Shown here piece by piece: positions 13,390 to 27,399 of a stretch of 64,000 nucleotides of DNA. Positions within the stretch are counted from its first letter, which is position 1. Each line of letters opens with the position of its first letter. A program made the translations under genes and the position numbers. Below the pieces are notes generated by a model. It had not been told where the DNA came from. It did no database searches and was given only the letters and a program-made list of their open reading frames with translations. Source of the DNA: Odiellus spinosus (taxonomy: Eukaryota > Arthropoda > Arachnida > Opiliones > Phalangiidae). The stretch lies in NCBI GenBank assembly GCA_963920705.1, contig CAWUCO010000291.1, positions 124,001-188,000 on the forward strand, given 5' to 3'.

Positions 13390-16300
13390 AGAACAGCATC
13401 CCTTCAAAAAGGGCACACCGAGAACAAGATCCCTTGAAAAGCGGCATACCGAGAACAAGATCCCTTGAAAAGCGGCATACCGAGAACAAGATCCCTTGAA
13501 AAGGGGCACACCGAGAACAAGATCCCTTGAAAAGGGGCACACCGAGAAAAAGATCCCTTGAAAAGGGGCACACCGAGAACAAGATCCCTTGAAAAGGGGC
13601 ACACCGAGAACAAGATCCCTTGAAAATCGGCATACCGAGAACAAGATCCCTTGAAAAGGGGCACACCGAGAACAAGATCCCTTGAAAATCGGCATACCGA
13701 GAACAAGATCCCTTGAAAAGCGGCATACCGAGAACATGATCCCTTGAAAAGGGGCACACCGAGAACAAGATCCCTTGAAAAGCGGCCCACCGAGAACAAG
13801 ATCCCTTGAAAAGGGGCACACCGAGAACAAGATCGATCCTTCAAAAAGGGCACACCGAGAACAAGATCCCTTGAAAAGCGGCATACCGAGAACAAGATCC
13901 CTTGAAAAGCGGCATACCGAGAACAAGATCCCTTGAAAAGGGGCACACCGAGAACAAGATCCCTTGAAAAGGGGCACACCGAGAACCAGATCCCTTGAAA
14001 AGGGGCACACCGAGAACAAGATCCCTTGAAAAGCGGCATACCGAGAACAAGATCCCTTGAAAAGGGGCACACCGAGAACAAGATCCCTTCAAAAGGGGCA
14101 CACCAAGATCAAGATCCCTTGAAAAGCGGCACACCGAGAATAAGATCCCTTCAAAAGGGGCACACCGAGAACAAGATCCCTTCAAAAAGGGCACACCGAG
14201 AACAAGATCCCTTGAAAAGCGGCATACCGAGAACAAGATCCCTTGAAAAGCGGCATACCGAGAACAAGATCCCTTGAAAAGGGGCACACCGAGAACAAGA
14301 TCCCTTGAAAAGGGGCACACCGAGAAAAAGATCCCTTGAAAAGGGGCACACCGAGAACAAGATCCCTTGAAAAGGGGCACACCGAGAAAAAGATCCCTTG
14401 AAAAGGAGCACACCGAGAAAAAGATCCCTTGAAAAGGGGCACACCGAGAACAAGATCCCTTGAAAAGGGGCACACCGAGAACAAGATCCCTTGAAAAGGG
14501 GCACACCGAGAACAAGATCCCTTGAAAAGGGGCACACCGAGAACAAGATCCCTTGAAAAGGGGCACACCGAGAAAAAGATCCCTTGAAAAAGGGGACACC
14601 GAGAACAAGATCCCTTGAAAAGCGGCATACCGAGAACAAGATCCCTTGAAAAGCTGCATACCGAGAACAAGATCCCTTGAAAAGGGGCACACCGAGAACA
14701 AGATCCCTTGAAAAGCGGCCCACCGAGAACAAGATCCCTTCAAAAAGGGCACACCGAGAACAAGATCCCTTGAAAAGCGGCATACCGAGAACAAGATCCC
14801 TTGAAAAGGGGCACACCGAGAACAAGATCCCTTGAAAATCGGCATACCGAGAACAAGATCCCTTGAAAAGCGGCATACCGAGAACAAGATCCCTTAAAAA
14901 GGGGCACACCGAGAACAAGATCCCTTGAAAAGCGGCCCACCGAGAACTAGATCCCTTGAAAAGGGGCACACCGAGAACAAGATCGATCCTTCAAAAAGGG
15001 CACACCGAGAACAAGATCCCTTGAAAAGCGGCATACCGAGAACAAGATCCCTTGAAAAGCGGCATACCGAGAACAAGATCCCTTGAAAAGGGGCACACCG
15101 AGAACAAGATCCCTTGAAAAGGGGCACACCGAGAAAAAGATCCCTTGAAAAGGGGCACACCGAGAACAAGATCCCTTGAAAAGGGGCACACCGAGAACAA
15201 GATCCCTTGAAAAGGGGCACACCGAGAACAAGATCCCTTGAAAAGCGGCATACCGAGAACAAGATCCCTTGAAAAGCGGCATACCGAGAACAAGATCCCT
15301 TGAAAAGCTGCATCCCGAGAACAAGTTCCCTTGAAAAGGGGCACACCGAGAACAAGATCCCTTGAAAAGGGGCACACCGAGAACAAGATCCCTTGATAAG
15401 GGGCACACCGAGAACAAGATCCCTTGAAAAGGGGCACACCGAGAACAAGATCCCTTGAAAAGTGGCACACCGAGAACAAGATCCCTTGAAAAGGGGCACA
15501 CCGAGAAAAAGATCCCTTGAAAAGGGGCACACCGAGAACAAGATCCCTTGAAAAGCGGCATACCGAGAACAAGATCCCTTGAAAAGCGGCATACCGAGAA
15601 CAAGATCCCTTGAAAAGGGGCACACCGAGAACAAGATCCCTTGAAAAGCGGCCCACCGAGAACAAGATCCCTTGAAAAGGGGCACACCGAGAACAACATC
15701 CCTTCAAAAAGGGCACACCGAGAACAAGATCCCTTGAAAAGCAGCATACCGAGAACAAGATCCCTTGAAAAGCGGCATACCGAGAACAAGATCCCTTGAA
15801 AAGGGGCACACCGAGAACAAGATCCCTTGAAAAGGGGCACACCGAGAAAAAGATCCCTTGAAAAGGGGCACACCGAGAACAAGATCCCTTGAAAAGAGGC
15901 ACACCGAGAACAAGATCCCTTGAAAATCGGCATACCGAGAACAAGATCCCTTGAAAAGGGGCACACCGAGAACAAGATCCCTTGAAAATCGGCATACCGA
16001 GAACAAGATCCCTTGAAAAGCGGCATACCGAGAACATGATCCCTTGAAAAGGGGCACACCGAGAACAAGATCCCTTGAAAAGCGGCCCACCGAGAACAAG
16101 ATCCCTTGAAAAGGGGCACACCGAGAACAAGATCGATCCTTCAAAAAGGGCACACCGAGAACAAGATCCCTTGAAAAGCGGCATACCGAGAACAAGATCC
16201 CTTGAAAAGCGGCATACCGAGAACAAGATCCCTTGAAAAGGGGCACACCGAGAACAAGATCCCTTGAAAAGGGGCACACCGAGAACCAGATCCCTTGAAA

Positions 16301-17600
16301 AGGGGCACACCGAGAACAAGATCCCTTGAAAAGCGGCATACCGAGAACAAGATCCCTTGAAAAGGGGCACACCGAGAACAAGATCCCTTCAAAAGGGGCA
16401 CACCAAGATCAAGATCCCTTGAAAAGCGGCACACCGAGAATAAGATCCCTTCAAAAGGGGCACACCGAGAACAAGATCCCTTCAAAAAGGGCACACCGAG
16501 AACAAGATCCCTTGAAAAGCGGCATAACGAGAACAAGATCCCTTGAAAAGCGGCATACCGAGAACAAGATCCCTTGAAAAGGGGCACACCGAGAACAAGA
16601 TCCCTTGAAAAGGGGCACACCGAGAAAAAGATCCCTTGAAAAGGGGCACACCGAGAACAAGATCCCTTGAAAAGGGGCACACCGAGAAAAAGATCCCTTG
16701 AAAAGGGGCACACCGAGAAAAAGATCCCTTGAAAAGGGGCACACCGAGAACAAGATCCCTTGAAAAGGGGCACACCGAGAACAAGATCCCTTGAAAAGGG
16801 GCACACCGAGAACAAGATCCCTTGAAAAGGGGCACACCGAGAACAAGATCCCTTGAAAAGGGGCACACCGAGAAAAAGATCCCTTGAAAAAGGGCACACC
16901 GAGAACAAGATCCCTTGAAAAGCGGCATACCGAGAACAAGATCCCTTGAAAAGCTGCATACCGAGAACAAGATCCCTTGAAAAGGGGCACACCGAGAACA
17001 AGATCCCTTGAAAAGCGGCCCACCGAGAACAAGATCCCTTCAAAAAGGGCACACCGAGAACAAGATCCCTTGAAAAGCGGCATACCGAGAGCAAGATCCC
17101 TTGAAAAGGGGCACACCGAGAACAAGATCCCTTGAAAATCGGCATACCGAGAACAAGATCCCTTGAAAAGCGGCATACCGAGAACAAGATCCCTTGAAAA
17201 GGGGCACACCGAGAACAAGATCCCTTGAAAAGCGGCCCACCGAGAACAAGATCCCTTGAAAAGGGGCACACCGAGAACAAGATCGATCCTTCAAAAAGGG
17301 CACACCGAGAACAAGATCCCTTGAAAAGCGGCATACCGAGAACAAGATCCCTTGAAAAGCGGCATACCGAGAACAAGATCCCTTGAAAAGGGGCACACCG
17401 AGAACAAGATCCCTTGAAAAGGGGCACACCGAGAAAAAGATCCCTTGAAAAGGGGCACACCGAGAACAAGATCCCTTGAAAAGGGGCACACCGAGAACAA
17501 GATCCCTTGAAAAGGGGAACACCGAGAACAAGATCCCTTGAAAAGCGGCATACCGAGAACAAGATCCCTTGAAAAGGGGCACACCGAGAACAAGATCCCT
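13390..17600. repeat. Higher-order duplication, 2,300-bp offset
   Basis: The first copy holds GAACAGCATCCC at about 13,391 and GAACATGATCCC at about 13,733; the second holds GAACAACATCCC at about 15,691 and GAACATGATCCC at about 16,033. The cassettes at 14,026 and 16,326 are also exactly 2,300 apart. The copies differ by scattered single changes, so this duplication has had some time to diverge. Confidence 0.82.
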
Positions 17601-20600
17601 TCAAAAGGGGCACACCAAGATCAAGATCCCTTGAAAAGCGGCACACCGAGAATAAGATCCCTTCAAAAGGGGCACACCGAGAACAAGATCCCTTCAAAAA
17701 GGGCACACCGAGAACAAGATCCCTTGAAAAGCGGCATACCGAGAACAAGATCCCTTGAAAATCGGCATACCGAGAACAAGATCCCTTGAAAAGGGGCACA
17801 CCGAGAACAAGATCCCTTGAAAAGGGGCAAACCGAGAACAAGATCCCTTGAAAAGGGGCACACCGAGAAAAAGATCCCTTGAAAAGGGGCACACCGAGAA
17901 CAAGATCCCTTGAAAAGGGGCATACCGAGAACAAGATCCCTTGAAAAGCGGCATACCGAGAACAAGTTCCCTTGAAATGGGGCACACCGAGAACAAGATC
18001 CCTTGATAAGGGGCACACCGAGAACAAGATCCCTTGAAAAGGGGCACACCGAGAACAAGATCCCTTGAAAAGCGGCACACCGAGAACAAGATCCCTTGAA
18101 AAGGGGCACACCGAGAAAAAGATCCCTTGAAAAGGGGCACACCGAGAAAAAGATCCCTTGAAAAGGGGCACACCGAGAACAAGATCCCTTGAAAAGGGGC
18201 ACACCGAGAAAAAGATCCCTTGAAAAGGGGCACACCGAGAACAAGATCCCTTGAAAAGGGGCACACCGAGAACAAGATCCCTTGAAAAGGGGCACACCGA
18301 GAACAAGATCCCTTGAAAAGGGGCACACCGAGAACAAGATCCCTTGAAAAGGGGCACACCGAGAACAAGATCCCTTGAAAAGGGGCGCACCGAGAAAAAG
18401 ATCCCTTGAAAAGGGGCACACCGAGAACAAGATCCCTTGAAAAGGGGCACACCGAGAACAAGATCCCTTGAAAAGCGGCACACCGAGAACAAGATCCCTT
18501 GAAAAGGGGCACACCGAGAACAAGATCCCTTGAAAAGGGGCACACCGAGAAAAAGATCCCTTGAAAAAGGGCACACCGAGAACAAGATCGATCCTTCAAA
18601 AAGGGCACACCGAGAACAAGATCCCTTGAAAAGCGGCATGCCGAGAACAAGATCCCTTGAAAAGCGGCATACCGAGAACAAGATCCCTTGAAAAGGGGCA
18701 CACCGAGAACAAGATCCCTTGAAAAGGGGCACACCGAGAACAAGATCCCTTGAAAAGGGGCACACCGAGAAAAAGATCTCTTGAAAAGGGGCACACCGAG
18801 AACAAGATCCCTTGAAAAGGGGCACACCGAGAACAAGATCCCTTGAAAAGGGGCAAACCGAGAACAAGATCCCTTGAAAAGCGGCATACCGAGAACAAGA
18901 TCCCTTGAAAAGGGGCACACCGAGAACAATATCCCTTCAAAAGGGGCACACCAAGAACAACATCCCTTGAAAAGCGGCACACCGAGAATAAGATCCCTTC
19001 AAAAGGGGCACACCGAGAACAAGATCCCTTCAAAAAGGGCAAACCGAGAACAAGATCCCTTGAAAAGCGGCATACCGAGAACAAGTTCCCTTGAAAAGCG
19101 GCATACCGAGAAAAAGATCCCTTGAAAAGGGGCACACCGAGAACAAGATCCCTTGAAAAGGGGCACACCGAGAACAAGATCCCTTGAAAAGGGGCACACC
19201 GAGAACAAGATCCCTTGAAAAGCGGCATACCGAGAACAAGATCCCTTGAAAAGGGGCACACCGAGAACAAGATCCCTTCAAAAGGGGCACACCAAGAACA
19301 AGATCCCTTGAAAAGCGGCACACCGAGAATAAGATCCCTTCAAAAGGGGCACACCGAGAACAAGATCCCTTCAAAAAGGGCACACCGAGAACAAGATCCC
19401 TTGAAAAGCGGCATACCGAGAACAAGATCCCTTGAAAAGCGGCATACCGAGAACAAGATCCCTTGAAAAGGGGCACACCGAGAACAAGATCCCTTGAAAA
19501 GGGGCACACCGAGAAAAAGATCCCTTCAAAAGGGGCACACCGAGAACAAGATCCCTTCAAAAAGGGCACACCGAGAACAAGATCCCTTGAAAAGCGGCCC
19601 ACCGAGAACAAGATCCCTTGAAAAGGGGCACACCGAGAACAAGATCCCTTGAAAAGGGGCACACCGAGAACAAGATCCCTTGAAAATCGGCATACCGAGA
19701 ACAAGATCCCTTGAAAAGCGGCATACCGAGAACAAGATCCCTTGAAAAGGGGCACACCGAGAACAAGATCCCTTGAAAAGCGGCCCACCGAGAACAAGAT
19801 CCCTTGAAAAGCGGCCCACCGAGAACAAGTTCCCTTGAAAAGCGGCCCACCGAGAACAAGATCCCTTGAAAAGGGGCACACCGAGAACAAGATCGATCCT
19901 TCAAAAAGGGCACACCGAGAACAAGATCCCTTGAAAAGCGGCATACCGAGAACAAGATACCTTGAAAAGCGGCATACCGTGAACAAGATCCCTTGAAAAG
20001 GGGCACACCGAGAACAAGATCCCTTGAAAAGGGGCACACCGAGAAAAAGATCCCTTGAAAAGGGGCACACCGAGAACAAGATCCCTTGAAAAGGGGCACA
20101 CCGAGAAAAAGATCCCTTGAAAAGGGGCACACCGAGAACAAGATCCCTTGAAAAGCGGCATACCGAGAACAAGATCCCTTGAAAAGGGGCACACCGAGAA
20201 CAAGATCCCTTCAAAAGGGGCACACCAAGAACAAGATCCCTTGAAAAGCGGCACACCGAGAATAAGATCCCTTGAAAAGGGGCACACCGAGAACAAGATC
20301 CCTTCAAAAAGGGCACACCGAGAACAAGATCCCTTGAAAAGCGGCATACCGAGAACAAGATCCCTTGAAAAGCCGCATACCGAGAACAAGATCCCTTGAA
20401 AAGGGGCACACCGAGAACAAGATCCCTTGAAAAGGGGCACACCGAGAACAAGATCCCTTGAAAAGGGGCACACCGAGAACAAGATCCCTTGAAAAGGGGC
20501 ACACCGAGAACAAGATCCCTTGAAAAGGGGCACACCGAGAACAAGATCCCTTGAAAAGGGGCACACCGAGAACAAGATCCCTTGAAAAGGGGCACACCGA

Positions 20601-23600
20601 GAACAAGATCCCTTGAAAAGGGGCACACCGAGAAAAAGATCCCTTGAAAAAGGGCACACCGAGAACAAGATCCCTTGAAAAGCGGCATACCGAGAACAAG
20701 ATCCCTTGAAAAGGGACACACCAAGATCAAGATCCCTTGAAAAGCGGCACACCGAGAATAAGATCCCTTCAAAAGGGGCACACCGAGAACAAGATCCCTT
20801 CAAAAAGGGCACACCGAGAACAAGATCCCTTGAAAAGCGGCATACCGAGAACAAGATCCCTTGAAAATCGGCATACCGAGAACAAGATCCCTTGAAAAGG
20901 GGCACACCGAGAACAAGATCCCTTGAAAAGGGGCAAACCGAGAACAAGATCCCTTGAAAAGGGGCACACCGAGAAAAAGATCCCTTGAAAAGGGGCACAC
21001 CGAGAACAAGATCCCTTGAAAAGGGGCATACCGAGAACAAGATCCCTTGAAAAGCGGCATACCGAGAACAAGTTCCCTTGAAATGGGGCACACCGAGAAC
21101 AAGATCCCTTGATAAGGGGCACACCGAGAACAAGATCCCTTGAAAAGGGGCACACCGAGAACAAGATCCCTTGAAAAGCGGCACACCGAGAACAAGATCC
21201 CTTGAAAAGGGGCACACCGAGAAAAAGATCCCTTGAAAAGGGGCACACCGAGAAAAAGATCCCTTGAAAAGGGGCACACCGAGAACAAGATCCCTTGAAA
21301 AGGGGCACACCGAGAAAAAGATCCCTTGAAAAGGGGCACACCGAGAACAAGATCCCTTGAAAAGGGGCACACCGAGAACAAGATCCCTTGAAAAGGGGCA
21401 CACCGAGAACAAGATCCCTTGAAAAGGGGCACACCGAGAACAAGATCCCTTGAAAAGGGGCACACCGAGAACAAGATCCCTTGAAAAGGGGCACACCGAG
21501 AAAAAGATCCCTTGAAAAGGGGCACACCGAGAACAAGATCCCTTGAAAAGGGGCACACCGAGAACAAGATCCCTTGAAAAGCGGCACACCGAGAACAAGA
21601 TCCCTTGAAAAGGGGCACACCGAGAACAAGATCCCTTGAAAAGGGGCACACCGAGAAAAAGATCCCTTGAAAAAGGGCACACCGAGAACAAGATCGATCC
21701 TTCAAAAAGGGCACACCGAGAACAAGATCCCTTGAAAAGCGGCATGCCGAGAACAAGATCCCTTGAAAAGCGGCATACCGAGAACAAGATCCCTTGAAAA
21801 GGGGCACACCGAGAACAAGATCCCTTGAAAAGGGGCACACCGAGAAAAAGATCTCTTGAAAAGGGGCACACCGAGAACAAGATCCCTTGAAAAGGGGCAC
21901 ACCGAGAACAAGATCCCTTGAAAAGGGGCAAACCCAGAAAAAGATCCCTTGAAAAGCGGCATACCGAGAACAAGATCCCTTGAAAAGGGGCACACCGAGA
22001 ACAAGATCCCTTCAAAAGGGGCACACCAAGAACAAGATCCCTTGAAAAGCGGCACACCGAGAATAAGATCCCTTCAAAAGGGGCACACCGAGAACAAGAT
22101 CCCTTCAAAAAGGGCACACCGAGAACAAGATCCCTTGAAAAGCGGCATACCGAGAACAAGTTCCCTTGAAAAGCGGCATACCGAGAAAAAGATCCCTTGA
22201 AAAGGGGCACACCGAGAACAAGATCCCTTGAAAAGGGGCACACCGAGAACAAGATCCCTTGAAAAGGGGCACACCGAGAACAAGATCCCTTGAAAAGCGG
22301 CATACCGAGAACAAGATCCCTTGAAAAGGGGCACACCGAGAACAAGATCCCTTCAAAAGGGGCACACCAAGAACAAGATCCCTTGAAAAGCGGCACACCG
22401 AGAATAAGATCCCTTCAAAAGGGGCACACCGAGAACAAGATCCCTTCAAAAAGGGCACACCGAGAACAAGATCCCTTGAAAAGCGGCATACCGAGAACAA
22501 GATCCCTTGAAAAGCGGCATACCGAGAACAAGATCCCTTGAAAAGGGGCACACCGAGAACAAGATCCCTTGAAAAGGGGCACACCGAGAACAAGATCCCT
22601 TGAAAAGGGGCACACCGAGAACAAGATCCCTTCAAAAAGGGCACACCGAGAACAAGATCCCTTGAAAAGCGGCCCACCGAGAACAAGATCCCTTGAAAAG
22701 GGGCACACCGAGAACAAGATCCCTTGAAAAGGGGCACACCGAGAACAAGATCCCTTGAAAATCGGCATACCGAGAACAAGATCCCTTGAAAAGCGGCATA
22801 CCGAGAACAAGATCCCTTGAAAAGGGGCACACCGAGAACAAGATCCCTTGAAAAGCGGCCCACCGAGAACAAGATCCCTTGAAAAGCGGCCCACCGAGAA
22901 CAAGTTCCCTTGAAAAGCGGCCCACCGAGAACAAGATCCCTTGAAAAGGGGCACACCGAGAACAAGATCGATCCTTCAAAAAGGGCACACCGAGAACAAG
23001 ATCCCTTGAAAAGCGGCATACCGAGAACAAGATCCCTTGAAAAGCGGCATACCGAGAACAAGATCCCTTGAAAAGGGGCACACCGAGAACAAGATCCCTT
23101 GAAAAGGGGCACACCGAGAAAAAGATCCCTTGAAAAGGGGCACACCGAGAACAAGATCCCTTGAAAAGGGGCACACCGAGAAAAAGATCCCTTGAAAAGG
23201 GGCACACCGAGAACAAGATCCCTTGAAAAGCGGCATACCGAGAACAAGATCCCTTGAAAAGGGGCACACCGAGAACAAGATCCCTTCAAAAGGGGCACAC
23301 CAAGAACAAGATCCCTTGAAAAGCGGCACACCGAGAATAAGATCCCTTGAAAAGGGGCACACCGAGAACAAGATCCCTTCAAAAAGGGCACACCGAGAAC
23401 AAGATCCCTTGAAAAGCGGCATACCGAGAACAAGATCCCTTGAAAAGCGGCATACCGAGAACAAGATCCCTTGAAAAGGGGCACACCGAGAACAAGATCC
23501 CTTGAAAAGGGGCACACCGAGAACAAGATCCCTTGAAAAGGGGCACACCGAGAACAAGATCCCTTGAAAAGGGGCACACCGAGAACAAGATCCCTTGAAA

Positions 23601-23860
23601 AGGGGCACACCGAGAACAAGATCCCTTGAAAAGGGGCACACCGAGAACAAGATCCCTTGAAAAGGGGCACACCGAGAACAAGATCCCTTGAAAAGGGGCA
23701 CACCGAGAAAAAGATCCCTTGAAAAAGGGCACACCGAGAACAAGATCCCTTGAAAAGCGGCATACCGAGAACAAGATCCCTTGAAAAGGGGCACACCGAG
23801 AACAAGATCCCTTCAAAAGGGGCACACCAAGAACAAGATCCCTTTAAAAGCGGCACACCG
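17600..23860. repeat. Higher-order duplication, 3,106/3,075-bp offset
   Basis: A ~3.1-kb segment starting at the GATCAAGATCCC unit near 17,620 is repeated from about 20,726. The offset is 3,106 at the left and 3,075 from about 18.9 kb onward, a difference of exactly one 31-bp unit. The cassettes at 18,874, 19,215 and 20,148 map to 21,949, 22,290 and 23,223. Few differences are seen between copies, so the event looks recent. Confidence 0.85.
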
Positions 23861-26800
23861 AGAATAAGATCCCTTCAAAAGGGGCACACCGAGAACAAGA
23901 TCCCTTCAAAAAGGGCACACCGAGAACAAGATCCCTTGAAAAGCGGCATACCGAGAACAACATCCCTTGAAAATTGGCATACCGAGAACAAGATCCCTTG
24001 AAAAGGGGCACACCGAGAACAAGATCCCTTGAAAAGGGGCACACCGAGAAAAAGATCCCTTGAAAAGGGGCACACCGAGAACAAGATCCCTTGAAAAGGG
24101 GCACACCGAGAACAAGATCCCTTGAAAAGCGGCATACCGAGAACAACATCCCTTGAAAAGGGGCACACCGAGAACAAGATCCCTTGAAAAGGGGCACACC
24201 GAGAACAAGATCCCTTGAAAAGGGGCACACCGAGAACAAGATCCCTTGAAAAGGGGCACACCGAGAACAAGATCCCTTGAAAAGGGGCACACCGAGAAAA
24301 AGATCCCTTGAAAAGGGCACACCGAGAACAAGATCCCTTGAAAAGGGGCACACCGAGAACAAGATCCCTTGAAAAGGGGCACACCGAGAACAAGATCCCT
24401 TGAAAAGGGGCACACCGAGAACAAGTTCCCTTGAAAAGGGGCACACAGAGAACAAGATCCCTTGAAAAGGGGCACACCGAGAAAAAGATCCCTTGAAAAG
24501 GGCACACCGAGAACAAGATCCCTTGAAAAGGGGCACACCGAGAACAAGATCCCTTGAAAAGCGGCACACCGAGAACAAGATCCCTTGAAAAGCGGCATAC
24601 CGAGAACAAGTTCCCTTGAAAAGGGGCACACCGAGAACAAGATCCCTTGAAAAGGGGCACACCGAGAACAAGATCCCTTGATAAGGGGCACACCGAGAAC
24701 AAGATCCCTTGAAAAGGGGCACACCGAGAACAAGATCCCTTGAAAAGCGGCACACCGAGAACAAGATCCCTTGAAAAGGGGCACACCGAGAAAAAGATCC
24801 CTTGAAAAGGGGCACACCGAGAACAAGATCCCTTGAAAAGCGGCATACCGAGAACAAGATCCCTTGAAAAGCGGCATACCGAGAACAAGATCCCTTGAAA
24901 AGGGGCACACCGAGAACAAGATCCCTTGAAAAGCGGCCCACCGAGAACAAGATCCCTTGAAAAGGGACACACCGAGAACAACATCCCTTCAAAAAGGGCA
25001 CACCGAGAACAAGATCCCTTGAAAAGCGGCATACCGAGAACAAGATCCCTTGAAAAGCGGCATACCGAGAACAAGATCCCTTGAAAAGGGGCACACCGAG
25101 AACAAGATCCCTTGAAAAGGGGCACACCGAGAAAAAGATCCCTTGAAAAGGGCACACCGAGAACAAGATCCCTTGAAAAGGGGCACACCGAGAACAAGAT
25201 CCCTTGAAAAGCGGCATACCGAGAACAAGATCCCTTGAAAAGGGGCACACCGAGAACAAGATCCCTTGAAAATCGGCATACCGAGAACAAGATCCCTTGA
25301 AAAGCGGCATACCGAGAACAAGATCCCTTGAAAAGGGGCACACCGAGAACAAGATCCCTTGAAAAGCGGCCCACCGAGAACAAGATCCCTTGAAAAGGGG
25401 CACACCGAGAACAAGATCGATCCTTCAAAAAGGGCACACCGAGAACAAGATCCCTTGAAAAGCGGCATACCGAGAACAAGATCCCTTGAAAAGCGGCATA
25501 CCGAGAACAAGATCCCTTGAAAAGGGGCACACCGAGAACAAGATCCCTTGAAAAGGGGCACACCGAGAAAAAGATCCCTTGAATAGGGGCACACCGAGAA
25601 CAAGATCCCTTGAAAAGGGGCACACCGAGAACAAGATCCCTTGAAAAGGGGCACACCGAGAACAAGATCCCTTGAAAAGGGGCACACCGAGAACAAGATC
25701 CCTTGAAAAGCGGCATACCGAGAACAAGATCCCTTGAAAAGGGGCACACCGAGAACAAGATCCCTTCAAAAGGGGCACACCAAGATCAAGATCCCTTGAA
25801 AAGCGGCACACCGAGAATAAGATCCCTTCAAAAGGGGCACACCGAGAACAAGATCCCTTCAAAAAGGGCACACCGAGAACAAGATCCCTTGAAAAGCGGC
25901 ATACCGAGAACAAGATCCCTTGAAAAGCGGCATACCGAGAACAAGATCCCTTGAAAAGGGGCACACCGAGAACAAGATCCCTTGAAAAGGGGCACACCGA
26001 GAAAAAGATCCCTTGAAAAGGGGCACACCGAGAACAAGATCCCTTGAAAAGGGGCACACCGAGAACAAGATCCCTTGAAAAGGGGCACACCGAGAAAAAG
26101 ATCCCTTGAAAAGGGGCACACCGAGAACAAGATCCCTTGAAAAGGGGCACACCGAGAACAAGATCCCTTGAAAAGGGGCACACCGAGAACAAGATCCCTT
26201 GAAAAGGGGCACACCGAGAACAAGATCCCTTGAAAAGGGGCACACCGAGAAAAAGATCCCTTGAAAAAGGGCACACCGAGAACAAGATCCCTTGAAAAGC
26301 GGCATACCGAGAACAAGATCCCTTGAAAAGCTGCATACCGAGAACAAGATCCCTTGAAAAGGGGCACACCGAGAACAAGATCCCTTGAAAAGCGGCCCAC
26401 CGAGAACAAGATCCCTTCAAAAAGGGCACACCGAGAACAAGATCCCTTGAAAAGCGGCATACCGAGAACAAGATCCCTTGAAAAGGGGCACACCGAGAAC
26501 AAGATCCCTTGAAAATCGGCATACCGAGAACAAGATCCCTTGAAAATCGGCATACCGAGAACAAGATCCCTTGAAAAGGGGCACACCGAGAACAAGATCC
26601 CTTGAAAAGCGGCCCACCGAGAACAAGATCCCTTGAAAAGGGGCACACCGAGAACAAGATCGATCCTTCAAAAAGGGCACACCGAGAACAAGATCCCTTG
26701 AAAAGCGGCATACCGAGAACAAGATCCCTTGAAAAGCGGCATACCGAGAACAAGATCCCTTGAAAAGGGGCACACCGAGAACAAGATCCCTTGAAAAGGG

Positions 26801-27399
26801 GCACACCGAGAAAAAGATCCCTTGAAAAGGGGCACACCGAGAACAAGATCCCTTGAAAAGGGGCACACCGAGAACAAGATCCCTTGAAAAGGGGCACACC
26901 GAGAACAAGATCCCTTGAAAAGCGGCACACCAAGATCAAGATCCCTTGAAAAGCGGCATACCGAGAACAAGATCCCTTGAAAATCGGCATACCGAGAACA
27001 AGATCCCTTGAAAAGGGGCACACCGAGAACAAGATCCCTTGAAAAGGGGCACACCGAGAACAAGATCCCTTGAAAAGGGGCACACCGAGAAAAAGATCCC
27101 TTGAAAAGGGGCACACCGAGAACAAGATCCCTTGAAAAGGGGCACACCGAGAACAAGATCCCTTGAAAAGCGGCACACCGAGAACAAGATCCCTTGAAAA
27201 GGGGCACACCGAGAAAAAGATCCCTTGAAAAGGGGCACACCGAGAAAAAGATCCCTTGAAAAGGGGCACACCGAGAACAAGATCCCTTGAAAAGGGGCAC
27301 ACCGAGAAAAAGATCCCTTGAAAAGGGGCACACCGAGAATAAGATCCCTTGAAAAGGGGCACACCGAGAACAAGATCCCTTGAAAAGGGGCACACCGAG

